Below, one piece after another: positions 53,455 through 62,753 of a DNA stretch of 64,000 nucleotides. Within the stretch, counting starts at the first letter, position 1. Every line of letters starts with the position of its first letter. The translations under genes and the position numbers were made by a program. The notes under the pieces were generated by a model, which saw nothing but the letters and a program-made list of their open reading frames with translations, had not been told where the DNA came from and did no database searches. Source of the stretch: Streptomyces rubiginosohelvolus (lineage in GTDB: Bacteria; Actinomycetota; Actinomycetes; Streptomycetales; Streptomycetaceae); contig NZ_BMTW01000002.1 of the NCBI RefSeq assembly GCF_014649875.1, forward strand, positions 434,001 through 498,000, given 5' to 3'.

Positions 53455-53589
53455 GCCGCGATCATAGTCGTCTGCCTGACGATAAACACTCCCTTCAGCA
53501 TGCTCGTGATCAGTCCGGGTGCCGCTGTTCCGGAATCGCCGGGGCGGGGAGCACCACGGCGTGGCAGGAGCGGCCCGTCGACGGGACGG

Positions 53590-54984
53590 TCAGTCATGCC
53601 GCCTCGCCCTGCTGCCGCGTCGGCCGTACCGCCGGGCCTCGTGCGTCCGCCGCCCGGCCGCCGGGACCCGGGGACGGGTCGAGCCGGGTGACGCCTTCCG
53701 CCGCTCGGCGCCCGGAGGCCGGAGAGCGCGCGCCCGCCGCCGTCCGCCCTCGGGCAGCGGGCGGACCTTGCGGACGTGCAGAGGGGCGGCGCCCCGGTCG
53801 GTGGCGGACCCCACCACCGCCTCCCCCGCTTCGGCGTCGGCGCCCGGCTGCTCCTCGTCGGCGTCGGCCGCCTCCCGCAGACAACGGCGCAGGGCCTCCG
53901 GATCGAGCCCTTCGTTGCAGGCCCGGTGCAGCAGTTGGGCGAACGTGTAGTCCGGATCGGCGCGCAGCGCCAGCGACAGGGCGACCCGGGCGCCCGGCTC
54001 GTCGCCCGTGGACCAGGAGACCCAGCCGGCCAGAGTGAGCGGAGCCGCGGCGTGCTCCCTGTACGGTCCGACGCAGCGCCGTGCCAGCGTCCGCCACAGC
54101 CGGAGGGCGGACTGGGCTTCCGGCCCCTCCATCCAGGCTGCGGCCTTGTCCCGGGTCTCGCGGTCCTGGAGCCCGAGGATGACGGCGGCGGCCTCGTCGG
54201 AACCGATCAACTGGTCGTCCCCGGCGTCCGAGAGTGCGGGTGGCGCGGGCTGTGCCTCCTCGATCCGGTCCATGAGCCGGCGCGCCAGTCCGAGGGTCTC
54301 CGTCGCGACCTCCCGCCTGGCCCGCTCGTCGAGAAGCCTCGGCAGCAGCGCCGGTCCGGTCGTGTCCAGGGCCATCTCCTGCGCCCGTACGGCTGCCGGA
54401 GTCCGCCAGGGCTGGAGCCGCGCCTCCATGTCTCGCAGCGTGCCCCGCACATGGACGCCCGCGTAGGTGGCGGCCGCGGCCATCACCGTCGTACCGGGCA
54501 TGGCCAGGGGATTTCCCTGGTCGGGGCAGCACCGCGGGTCGGGACAGCAGTAGGACCAGTAACGGCCGTCGGAGATGCAGAGCGCTTCGAGGACGGGGAC
54601 GTCGAGTGCCCCGCACGCTGTCCGTAGACGTTGCGCGAACGGCCTGAGCCGCTCCATGGTCAGCCGGCCGCTCGAACCGTCCGGGGAGTCCTGGCAGAGG
54701 AAGATCACGATCGCGTCGGGCCGCCCTTCGCGCCGCTCGCTTCCCGAGACCAGGCACTCCGCCAGCTGGTCGGCGACCGGCCCCCATTCGCCGGGCGCCT
54801 GCGGAATTCCGAGGCGGAGCCGGCCGCCGAAACGGCCCTGGCCGCCGTGCAGGGCCACCATCACGACGCTGTCGTCGGGGTAGAAGCCCATGAGATAAGG
54901 GAGGGCGTCGGCGAGGTCGGCGGGGCCGCGCAGGGTGATCTGCTGCTCCCCGGCGGGGCCGGTGGATTCGTGGTGCTTGCTCAT
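53590..54984 (-). CDS. DUF4192 protein
   Basis: 464 residues of an actinobacterial family of unknown function. The core (about 15-345) has [64 protein letters not shown] (a five-cysteine cluster) and a helical C-terminal part with [32 protein letters not shown]. From about residue 365 the sequence is acidic and then strongly basic and Arg-rich, ending [10 protein letters not shown], suggesting nucleic-acid contact. It is divergent from recQ across a 110-bp gap that holds two inverted DnaA boxes. Confidence 0.85.
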   Translation of the reverse strand: MSKHHESTGPAGEQQITLRGPADLADALPYLMGFYPDDSVVMVALHGGQGRFGGRLRLGIPQAPGEWGPVADQLAECLVSGSERREGRPDAIVIFLCQDSPDGSSGRLTMERLRPFAQRLRTACGALDVPVLEALCISDGRYWSYCCPDPRCCPDQGNPLAMPGTTVMAAAATYAGVHVRGTLRDMEARLQPWRTPAAVRAQEMALDTTGPALLPRLLDERARREVATETLGLARRLMDRIEEAQPAPPALSDAGDDQLIGSDEAAAVILGLQDRETRDKAAAWMEGPEAQSALRLWRTLARRCVGPYREHAAAPLTLAGWVSWSTGDEPGARVALSLALRADPDYTFAQLLHRACNEGLDPEALRRCLREAADADEEQPGADAEAGEAVVGSATDRGAAPLHVRKVRPLPEGGRRRARALRPPGAERRKASPGSTRPRVPAAGRRTHEARRYGRRGSRARRHD

Positions 54985-55021
54985 GGCTCGACGGTCCCGC
55001 GAGCCGCCGAATCCCGCGACC

Positions 55022-55045
55022 CCTGTGGATAACGTTATCCACAGG
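55022..55045. promoter_or_regulatory. Perfect 24-bp palindrome of two inverted DnaA boxes
   Basis: Two perfect TTATCCACA boxes in opposite orientation, separated by the two bases CG, with the symmetry extending one further CC/GG step on each side of that core pattern. It lies between the divergent DUF4192 (38 bp from its start) and recQ (50 bp from its start) genes, so it overlaps both promoter regions. TTATCCACA fits the DnaA consensus of Streptomyces and E. coli. Confidence 0.8.
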
Positions 55046-55094
55046 CTCGCGCCGTCGTTCGCGGTTTGTCGTAGTCATCGGGTTGCATGGGGGC

Positions 55095-57266
55095 ATGACC
55101 AACGCAGACCGTGCAGCGCTCAGGGCTTCGGCCGACTCCGTCCTCGCCCGCCTGGTGGGCGACGACAGCGGTAAGGCCGTGCTGCGCGAGGACCAGTGGG
55201 TGGCCATCGAGGCGCTCGTCGCCGACAAGCGCAGGGCTCTGGTCGTGCAGCGCACCGGCTGGGGCAAGTCCGCCGTCTACTTCGTGGCGACCTCGCTGCT
55301 CCGCGCCCAGGGCAGCGGCCCGACCGTGATCGTCTCACCGCTGCTGGCGCTGATGCGCAACCAGGTCGCGGCGGCGGCCCGGGCCGGGATCAGCGCCCGC
55401 ACGATCAATTCGTCCAACACCGAGGAGTGGGAGAGCGTCCAGGCCGAGGTGGCGGCGGGTGAGGTGGATGTCCTGCTGGTGAGCCCGGAGCGGCTCAACA
55501 ACCCCGACTTCCGCGACCAGGTGCTGCCGAAGCTCGCGGCGGCGACCGGGCTCCTGGTGGTCGACGAGGCCCACTGCATCTCCGACTGGGGGCACGATTT
55601 CCGGCCCGACTACCGGCGGCTGCGGACCATGCTCGCCGATCTGCCGACCGGGGTCCCGGTGCTCGCCACCACCGCCACGGCCAACGCCCGGGTGACCGCG
55701 GACGTCGCGGAGCAGCTGGGCACCGGCGCCGGCACGGACGCGCTGGTCCTGCGGGGGCCGCTCGACCGGGAGAGCCTGAGCCTGAGCGTGCTGCAACTCC
55801 CCCATGCCGCGCACCGGCTGGCCTGGCTGGGCGACCATCTCGGCGAGCTTCCCGGCTCCGGAATCATCTACACACTGACCGTGGCGGCGGCCGAGGAGAT
55901 CACCGCCTATCTGCGCCAGAACGGGCACGCGGTCGCCTCCTACACCGGGCGGACCGAGAACGCCGACCGGCAGCAGGCCGAGGACGATCTCCTGGCGAAC
56001 CGGGTCAAGGCCCTGGTCGCCACATCCGCGCTGGGCATGGGATTCGACAAGCCCGACCTCGGCTTCGTCGTGCACCTGGGCTCGCCCTCCTCCCCCATCG
56101 CCTACTACCAGCAGGTCGGGCGTGCGGGGCGCGGTGTCGAGCACGCCGAGGTACTGCTGCTCCCCGGCAAGGAGGACGAGGCGATCTGGCAGTATTTCGC
56201 CTCCGTCGCCTTCCCTCCCGAGGAGCAGGTGCGCCGCACCCTGGACGTGCTGGCCCAGGCGGAGCGGCCGGTCTCGCTCCCCGCCCTGGAGCCCTTGGTC
56301 GATCTGCGCCGGACCAGGCTGGAGACGATGCTCAAGGTGCTGGACGTCGACGGTGCGGTGAAGCGCGTCAAGGGCGGCTGGATCTCCACGGGCGCCCCTT
56401 GGGTCTACGACGCCGAGCGTTACGCCTGGGTCGCCCGGCAGCGGGAGGCCGAGCAGCAGGCGATGCGCGACTACGCCTCGACGACGGCGTGCCGGATGGA
56501 GTTCCTGCGGCTGCGTCTGGACGACGAGGAGGCGGCGCCCTGCGGACGCTGTGACAACTGCGCGGGCGCCCGCTTCGACGACAAGGTCTCCACCGCCGCC
56601 CTGGACGGAGCCCGCCACGAGCTGGGCCGGCCCGGTGTCGAGGTGGATCCCCGCAAGATGTGGCCCACCGGCCTGCCCGCGGTGGGCGTCGATCTCAAGG
56701 GGCGTATCCCCGCGGGCGAGCTGTCCTTCGCCGGACGGGCGCTGGGCCGGCTCTCCGACATCGGCTGGGGCAACCGACTGCGCCCGATGCTGGCGGCGCA
56801 GGCTCCGGATACTCCGGTGCCGGACGATGTCACGGACGCCGTGGTCACCGTGCTCGCCGACTGGGCGAAGGGGCCGGGCGGTTGGGCCTCCGGATCGGCG
56901 GACGCGGCTCCCCGGCCGGTCGGTGTGGTGACCGTCGCCTCACGCCGCAGGCCGCAGCTGGTCCAGTCACTCGGCTGGCGGATCTCCGAGATCGGCCGGA
57001 TGCCCCTGCTCGGGACGGTCTCCTACGCGCCGGGCTCCGAGGACGTGCGGATGTCCCAGACCAACAGCGCGCAGCGGGTGCGGGCGCTGCACGAGTCCCT
57101 GGTCGTGGAGCCGGATCTGGCGGCGGCGTTGGCGGCGGCCGACGGCCCCGTCCTGCTGGTGGACGACCTGTCGGACACCGGCTGGACCCTGGCCGTCGCG
57201 GGGCGCCTGCTGCGGCGGGCCGGAGCCCAGGGAGTGTTTCCGCTGGTCCTCGCGGTTCAAGGGTGA
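55095..57266 (+). CDS. recQ: RecQ-family DNA helicase with C-terminal phosphoribosyltransferase-like domain
   Basis: 723 residues. Helicase motif [13 protein letters not shown], motif [24 protein letters not shown], motif III TTATAN, motif [13 protein letters not shown], and the RecQ zinc module of four cysteines (ACRMEFL..., APCGRCDNC). RQC and HRDC domains are not evident. Instead residues about 590-723 carry a PRTase-like tail whose PRPP-type motif [14 protein letters not shown] lies near 686-699, in a ComFC-like context. The ATG at 55095 with GGGGG upstream is preferred over 55083. Confidence 0.9.
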   Translation: MTNADRAALRASADSVLARLVGDDSGKAVLREDQWVAIEALVADKRRALVVQRTGWGKSAVYFVATSLLRAQGSGPTVIVSPLLALMRNQVAAAARAGISARTINSSNTEEWESVQAEVAAGEVDVLLVSPERLNNPDFRDQVLPKLAAATGLLVVDEAHCISDWGHDFRPDYRRLRTMLADLPTGVPVLATTATANARVTADVAEQLGTGAGTDALVLRGPLDRESLSLSVLQLPHAAHRLAWLGDHLGELPGSGIIYTLTVAAAEEITAYLRQNGHAVASYTGRTENADRQQAEDDLLANRVKALVATSALGMGFDKPDLGFVVHLGSPSSPIAYYQQVGRAGRGVEHAEVLLLPGKEDEAIWQYFASVAFPPEEQVRRTLDVLAQAERPVSLPALEPLVDLRRTRLETMLKVLDVDGAVKRVKGGWISTGAPWVYDAERYAWVARQREAEQQAMRDYASTTACRMEFLRLRLDDEEAAPCGRCDNCAGARFDDKVSTAALDGARHELGRPGVEVDPRKMWPTGLPAVGVDLKGRIPAGELSFAGRALGRLSDIGWGNRLRPMLAAQAPDTPVPDDVTDAVVTVLADWAKGPGGWASGSADAAPRPVGVVTVASRRRPQLVQSLGWRISEIGRMPLLGTVSYAPGSEDVRMSQTNSAQRVRALHESLVVEPDLAAALAAADGPVLLVDDLSDTGWTLAVAGRLLRRAGAQGVFPLVLAVQG

Positions 57267-57482
57267 CAGGGGGAGTCATCCCGGGCGGGTCTGGGCAGGG
57301 ATATCAGTGTCATTCCGGCTGATTCCCGTCAGCCGCAGTAATTGCTCGTTGCCGCCTGCCGGTAGGCCAGGGAGAATTGGGAGCGCCCCCGCACAGTTCT
57401 CGTCGGGCCCGGAAGGGCTGTGCCGCGGCGCGCCCTCACCCGACCCCTGCCCGCACTGTGGGCGCGTAGCGAAGGGAGGACC

Positions 57483-58130
57483 GTGACCTTCGGATTCGCC
57501 CCGTCCTCAGCCACGTCGACATCGGCGTCCTCGGTTTCCGCCGACTCCGTCAACCGCCTTGCCCGCATGCTCGAACCGGCGGAGTGGGCCTCGGCGGGGA
57601 TCCCCCTGCTGCGCAGCCCCCGAGAGGTCGTCAGCGGCCTGCACTCCCGTCACCGGCCGACTCCGGCCACCGCGGTGGTCGCGGTCCTCGACCATGAGGA
57701 ACGGCTCACGGCGAGCGCCTCGTTCGCCCGCCGGTCGACGCTGGCCGCGGACGGCTGGGAGTTCCGCAACGCCCTGCTGGCGCAGTTGCGGCGGGTGATC
57801 CCGCACGATCTGCGCCGCCGTACGCCGGTCCGTACGGCCGTCCTTCTGTACTGCCGCGACGGCGACGAACGGTGGACCGAGGAGGACGGTGCGTGGATGT
57901 GGGGCCTCCGGGACGCCTGCACCCTGCACGGGCTGCGCTGCGGCGCGTACATCACGCTGACCCGCGGGGGCTGGCAGGTGCTCGGCGAGGGAAGGGGCGG
58001 GCGGCGGCCCAGTTCGCTGTCGGAGCCCTCTCTCCTGGCCGACACCGTCTCCGCCCACCAACACCGGAGCGCCCCGACCCGGTCGGGCGGCGGAGCGGTG
58101 GAGGCGCTGCGTCGCACGGCGGCCCGCTGA
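57483..58130 (+). CDS. Hypothetical protein, 215 residues
   Basis: I do not recognise the family. It has an N-terminal disordered Ser/Thr-rich stretch (about 1-25), then an alpha/beta domain: VNRLARMLEPAEWASAGIPLL, ATAVVAVLDHEERLTASASFARRS, FRNALLAQLRRVIPHDLRRRTPVRTAVLLYCRDGD, DACTLHGLRCGAYITLTRGGWQVL. The C-terminus is basic and disordered. The GTG at 57483 follows GGGAGGA and codon bias is strong. It lies 217 bp downstream of recQ on the same strand; a link to DNA metabolism is possible only by position. Confidence 0.75.
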   Translation: MTFGFAPSSATSTSASSVSADSVNRLARMLEPAEWASAGIPLLRSPREVVSGLHSRHRPTPATAVVAVLDHEERLTASASFARRSTLAADGWEFRNALLAQLRRVIPHDLRRRTPVRTAVLLYCRDGDERWTEEDGAWMWGLRDACTLHGLRCGAYITLTRGGWQVLGEGRGGRRPSSLSEPSLLADTVSAHQHRSAPTRSGGGAVEALRRTAAR

Positions 58131-58159
58131 GCGGACGCCGACCGCCTGCCGGACGGCGC

Positions 58160-58219
58160 TGATCCTCAACCGGGCGGCCCGGTCACGGATGATCGTCAAC
58201 CGGCCGGCCCGGTCACGGC
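58160..58219. repeat. Two tandem 30-bp units
   Basis: Units 58160-58189 and 58190-58219 are identical at 27 of 30 positions (TGATC-TCAACCGG then CGGCCCGGTCACGG). They lie in the gap after the 215-residue gene, before a terminator. Confidence 0.75.
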
Positions 58220-58238
58220 CGGAGGACCGGCCATGACG

Positions 58239-58268
58239 GTCCCGGCCGCCCGTGCGGGCGGCCGGGAC
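58239..58268. terminator. Bidirectional terminator
   Basis: A perfect 14-bp stem (58239-58252 with 58255-58268) between two convergent genes. Confidence 0.85.
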
Positions 58269-58273
58269 ACCGG

Positions 58274-58915
58274 TCAGACCCCGGCGCCGAGTGCGGAGTT
58301 GATCGTCTGCGGGTCTCCGCAGACGATCAGCAGCACGCCCGCGCGATCACGTGCGGCAGGCAGGGTGCGCGCCACGGTCCCGTCGGCGTCACCGTTGACC
58401 GCGACGACGACCACGGGCCGGGACGCAGCCCGGTCGGCCGCGGAGACGTCGGCGAAGAAGACGTCGTCGCCCGCGTCGTGCTGGGCCCAGTACGCGGCTT
58501 CGCCGAAGGACAGCTCGTGGGCGGCCCACGGGTGCTGTTCGCCGGTGGTGAGCACCAGGATGTCGCCCGGTGCGCGACCGGACTCCAGCAGCAGGTCGAC
58601 GGCTTCCTCGGCCGCGTCCAGCGCACCGGCCACCGGGGCCGGGATCAGCTGGATCTGCGGTGCGGAACCGTTCTCGGCCGGCTTCGGACGGGCGGGGGCC
58701 GGCGCCGGAGCCGCAGGGGTGGGGTGGGCGCGCTGCGCCGGGGGCGCGCTGCGCCGGGGGCGCGGGGCGCGCGGGGCCGGGGCCCGGACGACCGGGACGC
58801 GGGGTGGCCGCTGAACGCGGACCGGGTACGGGACGGAGGGTCGGCGCGGTGCGGCCGGCGGCCGGAGTGACGCGGGGACCCTGGGCGCTCTCGGGAATCT
58901 GAGGCTCCTCGGAGA
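58274..58915 (-). pseudogene. Probable frameshifted gene with Pro/Ala-rich N-terminus and helicase-C-terminus-like end
   Basis: The 3' part (58274-58633 if started at GTG) encodes LDAAEEAVDLLLESGRAPGD, ILVLTTGEQHPWAAHELSFG, RPVVVVAVNGD and LLIVCGDPQTINSALG. It vaguely resembles the C-terminal part of UvrD-like helicases. The frame stays open upstream with coding-like sequence (PKPAENGSAPQIQLIPAP) but has no ATG/GTG/TTG before a stop near 58918. A 16-bp perfect tandem duplication (58729-58760) lies in the Pro/Ala linker; removing one copy joins this frame to the open upstream frame (LISEEPQIPESAQGPRVTP). The start is uncertain. A shorter intact 119-residue gene is the alternative. Confidence 0.5.
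58729..58760. repeat. Perfect 16-bp tandem duplication
   Basis: CGCGCTGCGCCGGGGG occurs twice in direct succession (58729-58744 and 58745-58760). Sixteen is not a multiple of three, so gain or loss of one copy switches reading frame within the gene next to rnhB. Confidence 0.9.
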
Positions 58916-58987
58916 TCAGAGGCAGGAAAAGTGGTCTGGGGTGAACGCCGATGTCGTCGGCGTGGTCGAAAGGGCGCGTGCGCGCGA

Positions 58988-59698
58988 TCAGAATTCGAAG
59001 CCGAGCTGGCCCCCGCTTTCGAGTGCGGCCGCCTCGGCGGAAATACGGACCTTCTTCAGGTGCTGCCACCGGGGCAGCCCGTCCAGGTACGACCAGGAGA
59101 GGCGGTGGTGGGCCGTGGGCCCCCGCTCCTCCAGCGCGGCCCGGTGCACGGGCGAGGGATACCCCGCGTTGGCGTCGAAGGCGAAGTCGCCGCAGTCCTC
59201 GGACGCGGCACCGAGCTCGGCCATCATCCGGTCCCGGTGAACCTTGGCGATCACCGAGGCCGCCGCGACCGCGATACAGGACTGATCGCCCTTGATCACG
59301 GTGCGGACCTTCCAGGGAACGCCCAGGTAGTCGTGTTTGCCGTCAAGTATCACCGCGTCGGGACGGACCGGAAGACCTTCCAGGGCGCGCACGGCGGCGA
59401 GCCGGAGCGCGGCGGTCATTCCGAGGTCGTCGATCTCCTGCGGCGAGGCGTCGCCGAGGGCGTAGGCGGTGACCCAGTTCCGCAGCACGGGTTCGAGCTC
59501 GGCGCGCCGCCGCGGGGTCAACAGCTTGGAATCGGTGAGACCTTCGGGCGGTCGGCGCAGGCCGGTGATCGCCGCACACACGGTGACGGGTCCGGCCCAC
59601 GCTCCGCGTCCGACCTCATCGACACCGGCGACGGTCCTGGCACCGGTGGTAGCGCGAATCGAGCGCTCGACGGTGTGCGTGGGTGGTTCGTACGGCAT
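58988..59698 (-). CDS. rnhB: Ribonuclease HII
   Basis: Removes RNA from RNA-DNA hybrids and single ribonucleotides from DNA. 236 residues with the acidic active site: [18 protein letters not shown] (Asp and Glu), [19 protein letters not shown] and [12 protein letters not shown], plus the type 2 tail [23 protein letters not shown]. The ATG at 59698 was chosen; the upstream in-frame reading is Arg-rich without a family match. It is followed by the probable frameshifted gene, probably in the same transcript. Confidence 0.95.
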   Translation of the reverse strand: MPYEPPTHTVERSIRATTGARTVAGVDEVGRGAWAGPVTVCAAITGLRRPPEGLTDSKLLTPRRRAELEPVLRNWVTAYALGDASPQEIDDLGMTAALRLAAVRALEGLPVRPDAVILDGKHDYLGVPWKVRTVIKGDQSCIAVAAASVIAKVHRDRMMAELGAASEDCGDFAFDANAGYPSPVHRAALEERGPTAHHRLSWSYLDGLPRWQHLKKVRISAEAAALESGGQLGFEF

Positions 59699-59795
59699 GG
59701 CGCCAGCCAGCGTACGCCGAGAGCCACGGCAGCAACACCCCGGGGCACCGTGCGTACTGCGAATCAGCCATCGAGGGCGGGTGTACAGGACCGAA

Positions 59796-59827
59796 GGCCC
59801 TTTGAACACAGCTGCGTTCAAAGGGCC
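59796..59827. terminator. Terminator after the DUF4153-like gene
   Basis: A 12-bp perfect stem (59796-59807 with 59816-59827), extended by CCGA/TCGG across one mismatch, 58 bp past the stop of the minus-strand membrane protein gene. Confidence 0.8.
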
Positions 59828-59884
59828 CTCGGGCTCGGAGGGTGTGGCGGCTCGGAGCGGCGCCGCCGCTCGGAAGGCCGTTGC

Positions 59885-61642
59885 TCAGTACGGTTCGTAG
59901 CCGTCGTCGTCCGGCTCGTAGCCGTCGCGGAACCCGTCCGTGCCCAGGCGGTAGCAGTCCCGGCCGTCGCCCCGCACCGGGCGCTTCTCCAGGATCTCCT
60001 TCGCCCGCGCCTCTCCCCAGCTGGTCGCGTACCAGGGGGTGTCGGTGTGGAGAACCTCGCGCTGGATGATCCGCAGCGCACAGGAGCGTTCCGGTTCGGG
60101 GAGCCGGTCCAGGGCCGGTACGGCGTCGGCGGAGAGGTCCTTGACGTAATCGATGTCGATGCCGGCGGACTCGCGGGCTTCGAAGCGCTGGACGTTCTGC
60201 TCGGCGATCAGTCCGTCCGGCGAGATCAGCCCGAAGGCCAGGACCCCGGCCGCCGCGCTCACCGCGATGGCCCGGGGCAGGAACCGGGCCCCGAAGACCC
60301 CGGCCGCCAGGATCAGGACCAGCACCACCCCGAGCCAGAGTTCCATGGCGGCCACGGATATCCGGAGCCTCGTGAGGCCGTACTCGTCGACGTACAGGTC
60401 CATGCGGCGCAGCGCGGAGGCGACGACGACGAGGGTGAGCACGCAGAGGGTGCCGAGGACGGCGCGCACCAGCGTCCGGTCCCGGCTACCGCCGCGCGGG
60501 GCCCAGCGCAGGGCCAGGGCGATGACGAGGAGGGTGAGCAGGGTCGCCCAGAGCAGCTGCCAGAAGCCCTGGCGGGCGTACTCGGCGTGGTCGAGCCCGG
60601 TCTCCGCCCGCACCTTCTCGTAGCCCCCGAGGAGGACGACGAGCTGGAGGGCGATGAACGCGGCGAAGAGCAGGTTGAGCACGATCAGCGGAAGGGCCCA
60701 CTCGACCCGTCCCCGCGGCTTGCCGGACGACACGGTGATCCCGTCCCAGCGCACCGGGGCCGCGGCGGCGTACGCGGCGGCGAGCGCACCGGCCAGACCG
60801 AGCGCGAACAGGAAGATCCGCCAGGGGCCCTCGCCGAGCGAGACGTCGGGCATGAGGTCGCCCAGCAGATCGGCGAAGGCCGCGTCCGCGCTCGCGAAGA
60901 GCGTCCCGAAGACCACCAGCAGCACGACGGCCACCGCCGTGGTGCGCAGGCCCGCCCCCCAGCGCGCCCGGGAGCCGTCGGCGCGGGCACGTATCCCCCG
61001 TACGCCCCAGATGATGCCGGGGACGGCCGAGTCGAACAGGCCCAGCGAGCCGATCAGTACGCCCAGCCAGCTGCGGCTGCCGTGCAGTGCCAGCGAGCCG
61101 AGCGCGAAGGCGGACACCACGGCGAGGAACGTGGGCCAGCCCGCGTCCCGGAGCGCGGGCACGGCGAGCAGCGCGAGGCCCCCGACCGCCCAGGTCGCGG
61201 TCCAGGGCCGCAGCCGACGGCCCGCCGACCGTGCGGCGAAGAACGCCGCCAGCGCGGCGGGCACCGCCACGATCAGCAGGTTCACCCCGAGTCCATCGCC
61301 CAGGAAGAGCGCACTCACGACGGCGGTGGCCAGGACCGACCAGAGCACGGCGGGACGGATCAGGGGCGGAGCGGGTGGCCGGAGCCGGGCTGTCGCTCCG
61401 TCGCCCGGACTGTTCCTGGCTCCGGGCGCCCCCGCACCGTACTGCCAGGGATTGCCGGGGCCGGCTGGCGGTGCACCGGCGGTCACGGTGGCCTTGACGG
61501 CCTGGTCGGCCACGGCGGTTGCGGCGGGCGCGGCGGGCGCCGGTGATTGCGGTTCCGGTTGTTGTTGTTGCGGTTGCTGTTGCGTACCGGCTTCCGGTGA
61601 CTGCCCCGGCGGTCTGGACGCCTCGGACGGCTGATCGGACAT
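59885..61642 (-). CDS. Large polytopic membrane protein (DUF4153/DUF4173 type)
   Basis: 585 residues. Residues 1-95 are cytoplasmic-looking, Gln- and Pro-rich (GTQQQPQQQQPEPQS). About 12 membrane helices follow between 97 and 480. The C-terminal soluble segment (IDIDYVKDLSADAVPALDRLPEPERSCALRIIQREV...WYATSWGEARAKEIL) is typical of DUF4173 proteins. It is suspected to be a membrane component of unknown transport or signalling role. The ATG at 61642 fits. Confidence 0.85.
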   Translation of the reverse strand: MSDQPSEASRPPGQSPEAGTQQQPQQQQPEPQSPAPAAPAATAVADQAVKATVTAGAPPAGPGNPWQYGAGAPGARNSPGDGATARLRPPAPPLIRPAVLWSVLATAVVSALFLGDGLGVNLLIVAVPAALAAFFAARSAGRRLRPWTATWAVGGLALLAVPALRDAGWPTFLAVVSAFALGSLALHGSRSWLGVLIGSLGLFDSAVPGIIWGVRGIRARADGSRARWGAGLRTTAVAVVLLVVFGTLFASADAAFADLLGDLMPDVSLGEGPWRIFLFALGLAGALAAAYAAAAPVRWDGITVSSGKPRGRVEWALPLIVLNLLFAAFIALQLVVLLGGYEKVRAETGLDHAEYARQGFWQLLWATLLTLLVIALALRWAPRGGSRDRTLVRAVLGTLCVLTLVVVASALRRMDLYVDEYGLTRLRISVAAMELWLGVVLVLILAAGVFGARFLPRAIAVSAAAGVLAFGLISPDGLIAEQNVQRFEARESAGIDIDYVKDLSADAVPALDRLPEPERSCALRIIQREVLHTDTPWYATSWGEARAKEILEKRPVRGDGRDCYRLGTDGFRDGYEPDDDGYEPY

Positions 61643-61832
61643 GGGACCCCTCCCCCCACCGGTTCCGGGCGCGGCCCACAGCCGTACGCCCGGCCCGGTG
61701 TCTCATTCGGCGCGCGCCCTCAAGATCAACCAGGGGCGGCGTGGCCGAAAGAGTAGTCCCGAACTCTCGTTCGCAGACACGCAGAGTGATCCTGTGGCAG
61801 GACCGTGACAGAGAGGCGGAACAGCCGGAGGG

Positions 61833-62741
61833 TCAGCGCAGGGACGGGGTCAGCCACCCCGGCGGCTCCTCCGTCTGCTCCAGCCAGCCGGAGGGTGGTG
61901 CTCCGGTCTCACCGGACGCGACGACACCGCCGACGATGGCGCACGTCGTGTCGACGTCGCCGCCCGCCTGGGCCGTCACCCAGAACGCTTCCTCGTAGTT
62001 CCCGAGGCTCCTGGCGGCCGACCAGAGCGCGAACGGCACGGTGTCGTGGGCGCTGGTCCGGCGGCCGTTGCCGAGGACCGCGGCGACCGTTCCGGCGTCC
62101 TGGTAGTCCAGCATGTCGCGGGCCCGGCGCAGCCCCGCGCCGACCGCGCTGCGGGGCACGAGCGCGATGACGCCGTCGAGGAGGTCCTCGGGGCGCGGCG
62201 GCCCGCCGGGGGCGGCGGCGAGCGACGCGGCGGCGGCCACGGCCATCGCGCCGACGACGGCCTCACGGTGCTGGTGGGTGGTGTACGACGAGATCTCCGC
62301 CTGGTGCGTCGCCTGCTCCGGGTCGTCCGCGTACCAGGCGCCGAGCGGGGCGATGCGCATCGCCGAACCGTTGCCCCATGAGCCCTGGCCCTTGAACAGC
62401 GCCGAGGACAGCTCCCGCCAGTCGCCGCCCTCCCGTACGAGCCGGAGGAGCCGGTTGACGGCGGGGCCGTAGCCGCGGTCGAAGTCGTGGTGCTCCGCGA
62501 AGGAGCGGGCGAGCGCGTCCTGGTCGATACGGCCGTGCTCGGCGAGCACGGCCAGGACCGAGCAGGCCATCTCGGTGTCGTCGGTCCACTGCCAGGGCCC
62601 GGGCGGCAGGGCCCGCTGTTTCAGCAGGGGGTAGTTGGCCGGAACGAAGAACTGGGAGCCCAGGGCGTCTCCCACGGACAGCCCACGCAGGCTGGCCAGG
62701 GCGCGTTCGAAGCGCCGCGCGGAAGCAGAATCAGCGGTCAT
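61833..62741 (-). CDS. ADP-ribosylglycohydrolase-family protein
   Basis: 302 residues of the DraG/ARH fold. Metal-binding motifs are intact: GLSVGDALGSQF, WTDDTEMA, SWGNGSAMRIAPLGAW and the closing AGGDVDTTCAIVGGVVA. Members remove ADP-ribose from proteins, DNA or small molecules. The exact substrate is unknown. It is the first of a head-to-tail set with a histidine phosphatase gene 13 bp upstream on the same strand. Confidence 0.92.
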   Translation of the reverse strand: MTADSASARRFERALASLRGLSVGDALGSQFFVPANYPLLKQRALPPGPWQWTDDTEMACSVLAVLAEHGRIDQDALARSFAEHHDFDRGYGPAVNRLLRLVREGGDWRELSSALFKGQGSWGNGSAMRIAPLGAWYADDPEQATHQAEISSYTTHQHREAVVGAMAVAAAASLAAAPGGPPRPEDLLDGVIALVPRSAVGAGLRRARDMLDYQDAGTVAAVLGNGRRTSAHDTVPFALWSAARSLGNYEEAFWVTAQAGGDVDTTCAIVGGVVASGETGAPPSGWLEQTEEPPGWLTPSLR

Positions 62742-62753
62742 CGCACAGCCACT

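Noticed and set aside
50817-53597. A 926-codon minus-strand frame running from the Nudix region into the ABC protein
   Set aside because: Its first 350 codons are the wrong frame of the Nudix gene. The ABC protein starts at 52550 behind GAGAGAAG.
55022-55045. A replication origin
   Set aside because: Only two DnaA boxes are present and there is no AT-rich unwinding region or dnaA/dnaN neighbourhood. The chromosomal origin of Streptomyces has many boxes. A regulatory site fits better.
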